Positions 56,004-64,000 of a stretch of 64,000 bases of DNA are shown piece after piece. Each line of letters starts with the position of its first letter. The first letter of the stretch is position 1. The translations under genes were made by a program, and so were the position numbers. Source of the stretch: Oikopleura dioica (Eukaryota > Chordata > Appendicularia > Copelata > Oikopleuridae); the NCBI GenBank assembly GCA_907165135.1, contig OU015568.1:6704501-6768500 (forward strand). The letters run 5' to 3'. Under the pieces are notes generated by a model. That model was not told where the DNA came from. It saw nothing but the letters and a program-made list of their open reading frames with translations, and ran no database searches.

Positions 56004-56459
56004 ATGGACTTTTTCTCTGGCAATCAATCCGCAGCAGTATCAACTTCTAATTCTTCACCGCAAAACAACCCAATTTCAATGACACCAGTGGTGTCACACC
56101 ACTGTTTAATCCCTCCTCAGCTTTAACCCTTCCTGTTCCAAAACCTATCAACGAACTCATGTGCTTAGTCTGCAAGGAGAAATTCCCATCAGAAAAAGCC
56201 CGTTTTGCCCACCTACCGTATTAGATCCGACCGTCGCTTGTCATACAGAAACTCCATTAACCTTCAAAACAGTCTGCATTCTCTGTATAAAAGACTGCGA
56301 AACGGTAAGTCGAAATCTATTCCCATTTCAAATTCATTCATCTAGGAGCAAAAACTATCAGCACACTTGCGATTACACCGAAACGAATGGCACCAGAAAA
56401 ACTATTTTTATCGAAAACGGTCGCGCAAAAAAACGTCGCTTGTCTGCATATTTAATTAA
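56004..56459 (+). pseudogene. C2H2 zinc-finger protein, frame broken by a palindromic insertion
   Basis: Starts MDFFSGNQSAAVSTSNSSPQ with a Ser/Asn-rich region. After the 14-nt insertion at 56088-56101 is collapsed, the frame reads MTPLFNPSSALTLPVPKPIN, then the first finger ELMCLVCKEKFPSEKARFAH. A second finger forms across an intron at about 56304-56344: TVCILCIKDCETEQKLSAHL then RLHRNEWH. The tail is basic. The join between the two fingers was not fully resolved (phase mismatch at 56216-56255). Probably a transcription factor related to the finger gene at 61.5 kb. Confidence 0.5.
56081..56102. repeat. Palindromic triplication, copy 3
   Basis: G, ACACCA (56082-56087), G, TGGTGT (56089-56094), C, ACACCA (56096-56101), C. 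Same rule. Collapsing to GACACCAC restores the frame into the first zinc finger. Confidence 0.9.
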
Positions 56460-56511
56460 TTAATCATTTCATTAATTAAAAACTAATAAAAACTATTTTT
56501 TATTTTATTTA

Positions 56512-56690
56512 CTTACGTTGCGGGCTAAAAATGCGTCTTTGCAGCCAACGCACAATGAGTAGTCATCGGCATGCCAGATCCCGAGCTCCAATTCTCCGCG
56601 ACACTTCCTGCACTTTCGTCCGCCGTTGTTCTCCCGTGGAGGCCTGTTGGCATCCACGAACCTCAAATATGCCTCGAGTTCGATTCCCTA
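56512..56690 (-). CDS. Orphan exon with zinc-ribbon-like cysteines
   Basis: GIELEAYLRFVDANRPPREN, then KCRKCRGELELGIWHADDY and LCVGCKDAFLARN, bounded by an acceptor near 56691 and a GTAAGT donor at 56511. Two CxxC pairs suggest a small zinc-binding fold. It lies downstream of the VPS13 piece and could belong to it or to another gene. Confidence 0.45.
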
Positions 56691-56870
56691 CAAAATGAAA
56701 ATAAGTTCAATTCTGATTTGTGATAAAAAAAATCGAATTATTTCAATTTTTTAAGCAATTGTGGGATTTATTGCAGATCGATGTTGATGACTAGGTGATC
56801 GTGGGGTTGATTTTTCTACCATTACACCTATTGATAACCCACGAATAAAGACCGGCACTAGCAGATCATG

Positions 56871-59285
56871 CTAATCGAACTGACCAGCAGCGTCAAGACC
56901 AGATTGGCTTTGGTGGAGAACAAGCGGCAAGCTAGTGTGGTTGATTAGCCAGTAGCGGGAACTGATGTGAATTTGGATGGTGGGTTCGATCGTCAGCCTG
57001 ACGTTGAGGATAAGAAGTCGTCGATTTTGGTCAATGATCCTCATCTCAGTAAGCATATCTCGATTGTGAGAGAGATTGACTTCAGAGCTCGACTCAAATT
57101 CTTCAAGACGGATTCGGAATTTAATTTCATTCGGTGAAAAATAAATCGTTTGTTCTTGATGTGGTTGAATTGTGCCTTCAAATCCGCTGAGTTGAAATTG
57201 AATTTCACAGGGCAGCAAATTTTTCATCTTGATTCCAGGATAAATGATAATATTATTGCCAGGCATTTGAAAGTTCAAGTGATCGTAGGACGAATCTAGT
57301 GTTATAATTCTTTGCTTTTTATAAATCTTGCGGATTTCTTCTGTCAGCTCTTGGCCTTGAGGAAGATCGAACGACCTTATTTCAACTTGAAAAGATGTTT
57401 TACGGTCGGAAACTCTGTGAGGGTCGCAGTCGATAGAAAACATTCCTCTTGGATAGTCTCTCCAGTTAATTGTTGACTCAGATATTTTGTAAAGATCTCC
57501 GACGGGGCGAACTACGAACTGACCATCGTCATGCTGCAGCGGAATGTACAGTTCTTCCTGAGGCTGAACAGCACCAAGAGCCTCTTGGTCCAAGAGGCGT
57601 TATTTCATAAATATCATCTATCGCATAATCTGAGCGTTTGTATATTTCCAGGGGCTCAGAATGTTTCGAAGAAATCTTAACAGCTGAACGAATCGTCACC
57701 ATCTTTCTTGCTGAATCGGTTAGTCGGACTTCAATAAGGATTCGGATTGGCATTTTTCCTCCAGGATGTACTGCGTGTCGGAAGTATAGACCAACTTTGT
57801 TCACGGCAATAGGTTGAAGACTTGTGTAGTCGCAAACTTTAATCCAGATGCGATGTGATTGCTGTCGGTACTCTCGAATCTTTTGATGGCCCCTGGCGAA
57901 TAGGAAATCATCTTGAGTGTTCGTCGGTACCTTCCGCCATGGCTTACCCAAAGACTCTGCACTGGTACAGTACAGTGTTCTTTGGATCGCTTGGTTCTTG
58001 CTTCCACTTTTTAATCAGGTCGTAGTTGATCTTCCGCAAATCATCTCCGTAGCCATCAATCGGATGCTCCAGTAGATAGTTCAATGTTTGCTTCGACCAT
58101 TCTTGCAGAACAATTATTCTAGTCTTTTCCGTTACAAGCTTGAAGGAAGCACCGTCGGGCGTTGCTTTGAAAACGATTTCAATTTGGCAGACATCATCGT
58201 CTTCTAAATCAGCCGCAATGACCTTCTGGAATGAAGGATGGATATTGTAAAGTTCTCTGCAGTCCCAAGCATTGTAGGCTTTGCAGACAAGATTCGTGTG
58301 CTTGTGATTGTTCGACAAAGCTTCGAAATTCAGAGTAGAATCGACGAACTTCATTTTCACAAGTTTGTCGCCGTTGGCCTCTCCAAGCTCGACTGTGACA
58401 TTCTTGAGCCCAAGATTGAACTTTAGATTCCGAAAGACTTCCCCAGTCATGACGGTTTTTGTCATCGCTTCTTCAATATTCACTGGAACAGATGTTCGTT
58501 CGTATATTAGCTGCATCTCACCGAGATTGTGCTCGAGGAAGTCGCGAACGACCCAGAATTGGCTTCTATTCAATCCGAAGTATGCCTCGCTAAGAGTACC
58601 ATTGATGTGCATGTTGGGAACTGACCGGTCGACATTCTGTTGAAGATTTCTTTCGATAGCAAGGGATAGTTCTACCCGTTTCTTGAGGAGCGATTGCTGA
58701 TGTCTGACAAATTTGAATCCGTTGAACTTGAGGTCGCTCTCTCCAGCGTCGCTCAACTCCATTCGATCAGCTATCCAAATGTCCATTTCCTTCAAGCCTA
58801 CTGTGATGCAATCGAGCAAGACTTTCTTCTCCGGAAATCCATTTTGAGCATATTCTTCGAAGTGTAGCGTTCCTTCTTCGTCACTGAGTTTGAAAGTATT
58901 GGAGATGGACAATTTTCCCAGGTCGGCGATGATAACTTTCGGACTGTAACTGGATTCTGGTAAAATTAGGTTGGATTATTAGCAGTGATGTCCAGCATGA
59001 CTCGTGAACCACAACCAAGATAAGTGACTTCTGCTCCGACCAAGGCAGTGCGATAATGATTGACCAGCTCGAGGAGCTGATGGAAGTGAAGAAAATACGC
59101 GGTTAGTTCGACTTGAGGAAACATTAGCTTTCAATTAGAATGATTTGTCAGTCCTCCTTGATCGCAGCATATACTGATCAGGACTTTCAGCATCGATTGC
59201 CTCTACTGAACCAAGCGCCAAGTCAACATTGAATTCCGTCGGTTCAAGTTTTTCAAAATTGCACCAAAAATCATAGAAGATAAAT
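56871..59285 (-). pseudogene. VPS13-like: VPS13 partial gene (VAB/SHR-BD region)
   Basis: Coding on the minus strand reads as the middle of VPS13: HFHQLLELVNHYRTALVGAE, ESSYSPKVIIADLGKLSISN, LTEFAL-type linkers, WIKVCDYTSLQPIAVNKVGL, RKMVTIRSAVKISSKHSEPL, LYIPLQHDDGQFVVRPVGDL, IKMKNLLPCEIQFQLSGFEG and SSRYWLINHTSLPLVLHQSQ, ending AAGQFD and a TAG where family members read E (AAGQFEEHE). The chorein N-terminus and the C-terminal ATG_C and PH-like parts are missing. The frame is broken at 57573-57597 by a palindromic insertion; collapsing gives YEITPLGAVQPQEEL. VPS13 proteins transfer lipid at membrane contacts. This copy is probably not functional. Confidence 0.75.
57573..57597. repeat. Palindromic triplication, copy 4 (7-nt word)
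   Basis: A, CCAAGAG (57574-57580), C, CTCTTGG (57582-57588), T, CCAAGAG (57590-57596), G. The rule is the same with a 7-nt word. Collapsing to ACCAAGAGG restores the VPS13 frame on the minus strand. Confidence 0.9.
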
Positions 59286-59801
59286 CTATGCATCGATCTG
59301 CAATAAACCTTTATAAAAACTTACCAAATCTCCCCCTAGACGAATTCGTTCTCCATCGATGGCATTCAGCACGGCTTCTTCTAGCACAACCGGTGTTGTC
59401 TTGCCAACTAGACGCAGCACGGCTAGAACCCGGGCTTTTTTAATGTTACATATTTTAAGATAAAACTTAAATTTCTTTAAGCCCATGCCTCTTATCGGTC
59501 TTCGAGGATGACCATCTTCTTCCTCGTGATCCGATGGAGGCGGATCCTCGTCATCCGATGGAGGGGGATTCTCGTCATCCGAGGGAGGGGGATTCTCGTG
59601 ATCCGATGGAGGGGGATTCTCTTGATCCGATGGAAAGGTATCGTCGGAATCGTCGTCGTCGTCGTCGTTGAAATCGTCTTTGCGTCGAATTCGTCGTATT
59701 CGTCGCCGTCGAGGTCGAATCGAAGACGCTGAAAGGAAGGAAGAGAACGAAGAAGCTGAAGAAGCTTTCACGAGGGTGTCGAAGTTTTTATTTTCTGCCA
59801 T
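59286..59801 (-). CDS. Acidic NPPPSD-repeat protein, possibly the 5' exon of the VPS13 piece
   Basis: ATG at 59801 (MAENKNFDTL), Ser-rich, then Arg-rich RRRRIRRIRR, an Asp run, and five tandem copies of a unit of about 8 residues (NPPPSDDE/H). It ends in LKKFKFYLKICNIKKARVLA and LEEAVLNAIDGERIRLGGDL with a GTAAGT donor at 59324-59329. Downstream is the VPS13-like coding on the same strand, so this may be a novel leader for it. The repeats are reflected in the DNA as 24-bp units at 59520-59630. Confidence 0.5.
   Translation of the reverse strand: MAENKNFDTLVKASSASSFSSFLSASSIRPRRRRIRRIRRKDDFNDDDDDDSDDTFPSDQENPPPSDHENPPPSDDENPPPSDDEDPPPSDHEEEDGHPRRPIRGMGLKKFKFYLKICNIKKARVLAVLRLVGKTTPVVLEEAVLNAIDGERIRLGGDLVSFYKGLLQIDA
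59520..59632. repeat. 24-bp tandem repeat in coding sequence
   Basis: About five units built on GATGGAGGGGGATTCTCGT-like words encode the NPPPSDxE repeats. Slight differences between units suggest expansion by slippage. Confidence 0.75.
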
Positions 59802-60162
59802 TTTCAAGTTCTTGGAAAAATACTTCAAAAGAACGAGAAGAGAGAAGACTCTGAAGATCTTTCTGAAAGAAACTAACAAACAAGAATCAAACAACAACAA
59901 GACCTCATCGTCAAACAAAGTGAATTTGAGTTTTGCTATACAGAAGCCCCCAGAAAAGAAGAAAATCGAGATTGAGCCTATAAAAAAGAACAAATTGTTC
60001 ATATTATCTTATTTCTTATTATAAGAAAGCATCTACTCTACCTAAGAAAAAGAAAGGTAGCATAATTAATATATAGGAAACATTGTTCTCCGAAATCTCT
60101 TCCAAAAGTTGACCCTAAGAATAGACACTGCCCCGCCACATAGACCAGACACACCCGATTCC

Positions 60163-60752
60163 ATGGATTTCGAAAGTATAGGTAAATCTACTACAAAGTA
60201 TGTATCTCCCCATATTCTTTACCAGGTGATTGGGACTTTATGAGAGGAAGTGATGTTCGAAAAATTCCATCATGTTCTACCCCTGACAGTTCTGTTCAAG
60301 ACTATTCAAATGCATTTTTCTCTGAGGACGAAAATTTTGTTGGAAGGTTTGAAAAAATTTCTTCGTTCGATTTCAATACATCTCTAGCCCGAGTGAAAAG
60401 ATCACTGATCTTATAATGAAGGAGTTCGACTATTATACCAATTGTATCCGCCCGGAGCCGATAATTCAAACAATTTACCAACAACCTGCTCAAGTATTTC
60501 AAATTCCTATTGAAGGTCAGTCCAAAGCTTCTCCGCCATTTTTAAGAGTTTTCAGAAGAAGCTCAAACCCAGACCCTGATCATCAATCAATCCTCAATAA
60601 TTCCAATTTATGCCGAACCAATTCAAATGATAACAACAGTTCAAAATGCATTTCCAGTGCAAGAAACTGTCGTCGCCAATTCAACGACAGAGAAATTGAA
60701 GAGTCAATTGATCGCTAAGATCAACGAGAAGCAGCAGAATAAGACCCGTTGA
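60163..60752 (+). CDS. Gln/Asn-rich regulatory-type protein
   Basis: Four exons joined in phase by GT-AG introns of 40-45 bp: MDFESI; GDWDFMRGSDVRKIPSCSTP and FFSEDENFVG; SEKITDLIMKEFDYYTNCIR and PEPIIQTIYQQPAQVFQIPI; EEAQTQTLIINQSSIIPIYA through KSQLIAKINEKQQNKTR. Composition (Gln, Ile, Pro) is that of an activation domain. C2H2 fingers lie 740 bases downstream on the same strand, and the organisation parallels the gene at 56.0 kb, so this may be the N-terminal half of that factor. Confidence 0.5.
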
Positions 60753-61470
60753 TCGCCAGAATCTCCAGAAGTGAGTAGTCAAAAGGTAAATACCGTAATA
60801 GACGTAGTTCAAATTGACCGGAAATTTCCTAGAAAGAAATCAAAAAGGAGACGAGCGTGAGAGCGGTTAAAATTCAGCTAAAGATCGACTGAGCTCTAGC
60901 ATAACTTATTCAGCTAGCGAGGATGGATTATCCAGAAGATTATTTGTGCGGAACGAAATAATTCTGCTTCTTTTAATTTAGACTTTTATCATTTAGAAAA
61001 ATAATAAATTTAGTATTTTTTGTTCAATTGTTTTTGAGAGTCTTTACGGTGAGGGAATATTCTTTTATTCTAATTTGCTTACAACGATGGAAACATGAAG
61101 GAGTATCCAGTGCATAAAAACTAATAAAATAGAATCGGCCAAACAAATTGGAAAGAGAGAGACGAAATTGAAACAAGGATGAATAAAATATTTGTTTAGA
61201 ATCCCAACACTCCCTTAAATATTCTGATCTGTCAAAATACCAACCGCTGGCGAGGTCATCAAACCACAATTATTCCAAGTGAACAATTAATTTTTTAAAA
61301 GCCTCTCAATTCCGTCCCATTTATATACGAAGACAAAGATTAACCGCGGTCATTATTTCTGTGATTTGGGAAAATTTTGATAATTCAAAAACGATTCGGG
61401 AATATTCGTTGCATATTCCCAAAAATGGCTCAAGTCACATTACTCGCGCTTTCACGGGACGGGAAATAGA
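60753..61470. other. No supported coding
   Basis: AT-rich stretch between the Gln-rich frame and the zinc fingers. A minus-strand frame at 61024 is low complexity. Nothing else recognised. Confidence 0.35.
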
Positions 61471-61838
61471 GCACCTACAGTAGACCCAAAGCGTTCGTGC
61501 AAATACAAGAGCTGTTCTTACCAATGCAAGGATGCGTATGGATTGGAATTACACTATCGGGTGCATGAAAACCGACTTCTATCCTGTCCATACTGTCCTT
61601 ATCGACTTCAGAAAAAATGATTAGCCAGCATCTACTTACACACTTTGACACGAAAAGCATAAAATGCGATTACTGCTCATTACTTTTTCGAACACAAGAT
61701 GCTATGAATCGCCACTGGCAGAGAAACCACACAAAGGACTTTACTTGCTCTTACTGCTCGACCACTTTCCTTAACTTTACTCGCTTACAGAGACATACAA
61801 TTTCTTGTGAGGAAAGATTAAAGAGGCTCGAAAGATGA
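61471..61838 (+). pseudogene. C2H2 zinc-finger array with a frame slip
   Basis: Fingers read CKYKSCSYQCKDAYGLELHY (with RVH), SCPYCPYRLQK | MISQHLLTHF, IKCDYCSLLFRTQDAMNRHW, and FTCSYCSTTFLNFTRLQRHT, so four C2H2 units with normal spacing. The second finger is interrupted: CTTCAGAAAAAATGATT at 61606-61622 needs two fewer (or one more) A to stay in frame. That could be a homopolymer error or a real frameshift. The end is SCEERLKRLER. Confidence 0.6.
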
Positions 61839-61863
61839 CATTTTCGATCTGTTTGTATTAAGC

Positions 61864-62359
61864 ATGATAAAGCTGGACCGTAAAAGACGCAAGCCAAAAA
61901 AGGAGGAAGACGATGAAGAGCAAGAAAGAACAGAAGTTGATTTTACGTCAGATGCTTTTGTCGGAAAGCTGGAAGGGTCCGATAACGGAAGAAAGGGTGG
62001 ATTAGGAAAGGCTATATATTTTTACGTCGAATCTTAGGAATTTTATATAACACGAGGAAGTTTTAATTCCAAATTATCAAAGGTGGAAATCAAGCCAGGG
62101 ATTAGAGATCCTAAAACGGCCCTAAGCTTTTCCTACAGAGAGCCTGTTTGGACTAGCATATGCGAAGAAGAATCTTACAAGCTAGAAGTTCTCAAAAATG
62201 GCAAAATTATCGGTAAAGTCAGTAGTAATTTTAATATAAAATGTAATTTCATTTTTAGGAAAGTATCAGCTCAGCGGGAAAAGCTGTCATGTCCTTGGAA
62301 AATGGGAAACGTGCGATCCTATCGAAAATATAGGTCGAAGAAAGCTCTTTCCGATCTGA
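61864..62359 (+). pseudogene. Kanadaptin (SLC4A1AP)-like FHA fragment
   Basis: A Lys/Glu-rich lead (KLDRKRRKPKKEEDDEEQER) precedes SFSYREPVWTSICEEESYKL, EVLKNGKIIG, an intron, and KYQLSGKSCHVLGKWETCDP. This matches the start of the kanadaptin FHA domain (EPPW...YSLE-x-LK-x-G-x-I...L-x-G-x-S-x-x-x-FG). The FHA then ends abruptly at RRKLFPI without the HPSISRxHA strand that binds phosphothreonine, so it cannot be a functional FHA. The lead and FHA are joined through an unresolved segment. Confidence 0.5.
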
Positions 62360-62404
62360 TTTAAACCGCTAAATCGCTTATTTTGAAAATAGCTTAAATT
62401 CAGT

Positions 62405-62960
62405 TTTGACACCCTTCCTACGTAGACTTTAACTATGTTCGAGGGCATCCTGAACTCGATGTCATCCATATCCAAACCGGCATTCGGTATTTTGAACATC
62501 CAGCCCTCGTCGGCTTTATGTAGACCTTTCCTGATTTTCGACATGACATCGACGCCATCTTTGCAGGAGATCTCCAATGGCTCTTCTTCTAGTCGGATGC
62601 TTATGTCGTCGCCAACACGGTATAAATTAACACATTGCAATTCATCATATCTGCCTAAATACAAATAATTAAAAAATGAAATCATAGATCTTATCTTGGG
62701 TACCTGATTCAGTGTCTCTTTTATCGTCCTCAAGATCTTTCAATTTTTGAGCTTCATCGGCAAGAAGCAACCGATCGGTAAGCTGCGCCTCCAAATTTGA
62801 AATCTCTTCCTTGATTTCAAGCTCTTCCAACTCGCGATCAGATTTTTCCTTTTCTTCGATGAGCTGATGATCTTCTTTCGAAGCATTGACGAGCTTGATC
62901 TCCATCGCAGCCGCGTCTCGGCGAAAGTTCTTGATCTTCTCTTCGCTGATTCCTAAATTT
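62405..62960 (-). CDS. Coiled-coil protein, unknown
   Basis: Two exons join in phase by a GT-AG intron at about 62658-62702. The first is a charged coiled coil (MEIKLVNASKEDHQLIEEKE ... LLADEAQKLKDLEDDKRDTE). The second (RYDELQCVNLYRVGDDISIR, KDGVDVMSKIRKGLHKADEG, GLDMDDIEFRMPSNIVKVYV) is a compact alpha/beta-like segment. No family recognised. The 5' end may lie beyond 62960. Confidence 0.5.
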
Positions 62961-63690
62961 ACCTTTTAAAGCATATGTTCGTTAAAATGTCAGATAATGT
63001 CACTTTTCCTTCGCCCGATTAAGAATTGGGGAAGTGAAAAAGGCCGAGCCAAATTAACAGAGCGTAGTTCCGGAACATGTCACATTTCATATTTTAATAA
63101 TCTACTCCTTCACCAAAATTTTGAAAATTCAAAATATTACAGCACTATTTCGCTAGATCTGCGTCTCTCAGATGATCTCAAGATTTTTTTGAAAGAACAA
63201 GTTCAAATTCTTATTGAATTTTAGTTTTTCTTTGATTATCTCTTACTTCTATCCATATTCTATTCTATAAAAGGGCTTGAAATAATTCGTCTCCAAAAGG
63301 GGGATAAAACGCCTGACGAGTCTGTAATCGATGCTTCAGCCATACATTTTCAGACCTTTTTCTGGTATTCAGACGAGAAGAAAATAGACTGATAGAAGCT
63401 ACAGAGGTAAAAAATCAAATTTAAAGAGGAAGAGCAGAGAGCTAAAAATCAGTAAATCCAAGTTGATATTCAACTCCCAAACCAGTCAATTCCGTCTCGA
63501 TTCTTGGGCATTAGGCGACGTCGTATCGATAATATTTTTGATGCGTTAATGACGAGCTAAAACGGCTCATTCTTTGAAAATACGCTGGACGTGGCTGAAC
63601 AGTGATCTGCTTTGTTTTGCCTGACAGTACGGAAAGTAGAGATTACTTTCTTCGCCCACTCAGAACTGCGTTTCAGAGCAGGAAAAATAA
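62961..63690. other. No supported coding
   Basis: Short frames only. No repeat with recognisable ends seen. Confidence 0.3.
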
Positions 63691-63699
63691 AGCATTAAC

Positions 63700-64000
63700 A
63701 CTTGCGGGCATATTTATCGAGCGTTTACGTGTCACGCTTTTAAAGTGATTGACGGGGTCAATTCCGGAACAGCTAGAAATAAGAAAGTTCCTGGAATTTT
63801 AGAAAGAGGAGAGGGGATGATGGTAATAAAGAAAGAAGAATCTGTGATTGAAGACAAGGAAGAGAGCGGAAAGAAAAAGAAGGAAAATGTCACTTGGTGC
63901 AAGTAAGCGAATCTGACTCGAAAATTTTGTTCTCGACAGAAACTTATCAAAGAAAAGTCCCTCGGCATCGACAAAAATTGGTATTTTCCCTGATTATTTT
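63700..64000 (+). CDS. Possible partial exon at the window edge
   Basis: A Lys/Glu-rich run (KVPGILERGEGMMVIKKEES, EDKEESGKKKKENVTW) is open on the plus strand to about 63905 and is followed by a possible donor. Too little is visible to identify it. Confidence 0.25.

Noticed and set aside
58930-58990. Apparent frameshift in the VPS13 piece
   Set aside because: A 59-bp GT-AG intron (GTTGTGG to TTTACCAG) joins VTYL to ESSYSPK in phase, so no mutation is needed.
1-64000. CRISPR arrays, bacterial operons or ribosome-binding sites
   Set aside because: The window is eukaryotic with spliced genes; no spaced direct repeats of the CRISPR type were seen.

Overview
The window reads as animal nuclear DNA from a very compact genome, most probably a larvacean tunicate (Oikopleura-like). 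The evidence is gene content (tubby, cadherin, claudin-like tetraspans, ZP domain, astacin, CNBD2, Rab), most introns of about 40-60 bp, intergenic gaps of a few hundred bases, AATAAA signals close behind stop codons, and several introns that can only be placed as GC-AG or GA-AG. The species name is inference.

Layout. 0-6.6 kb, plus strand: a possible membrane protein, a damaged coiled-coil gene, a C-type lectin, a six-exon sulfotransferase and an astacin protease. 7.4-10.2 kb: a tubby-like gene with a TTAA-flanked MITE in intron 1. 10.3-22 kb, minus strand: one chitin synthase gene, split in a coding exon by a 5.7 kb hAT transposon (11305-17045) that has an 8-bp target duplication, an intact-looking spliced transposase and a second gene. 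22.6-29.5 kb: a cadherin. 29.7-32.7 kb, minus: a small Cys-rich secreted protein and two claudin-like tetraspans. 33.2-39.4 kb, plus: a coiled-coil/Rab GTPase, a small unknown gene and a CNBD2-like protein. 39.4-45.4 kb: a small secreted peptide, a kelch-like gene, a ZP-domain protein, a kelch fragment, a four-pass membrane protein and a type II EGF-repeat protein. 46.2-48.5 kb: a candidate EGF-family ligand with Ig-like, EGF, TM and tail. 48.8-53.8 kb, minus: a single-pass protein, tandem CIA30-domain genes, a CCDC25 C-terminal fragment and a fumarase-like gene lacking the catalytic loop.

54-64 kb is different: pieces of mTERF-like, carboxylesterase, C2H2 zinc-finger, VPS13 and kanadaptin-like genes, many truncated or frame-broken. 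Four of the breaks (54.66, 55.13, 56.09 and 57.58 kb) share one exact structure: a 6-7 nt word, its reverse complement and the word again, with the two junction bases complementary to the flanks. Collapsing each unit restores the reading frame. I regard this as the most novel signal in the window; footprints of hAT-type excision are one explanation.

Other mobile DNA: four short elements filled with GAGCT/AGCTC arrays and flanked by 8-bp duplications, a 182-bp inverted-repeat element with a 9-bp duplication in a claudin intron, and two copies of an AAGCCGC-rich inverted-repeat element. All identifications come from reading motifs and splice frames by eye; no database search was run.
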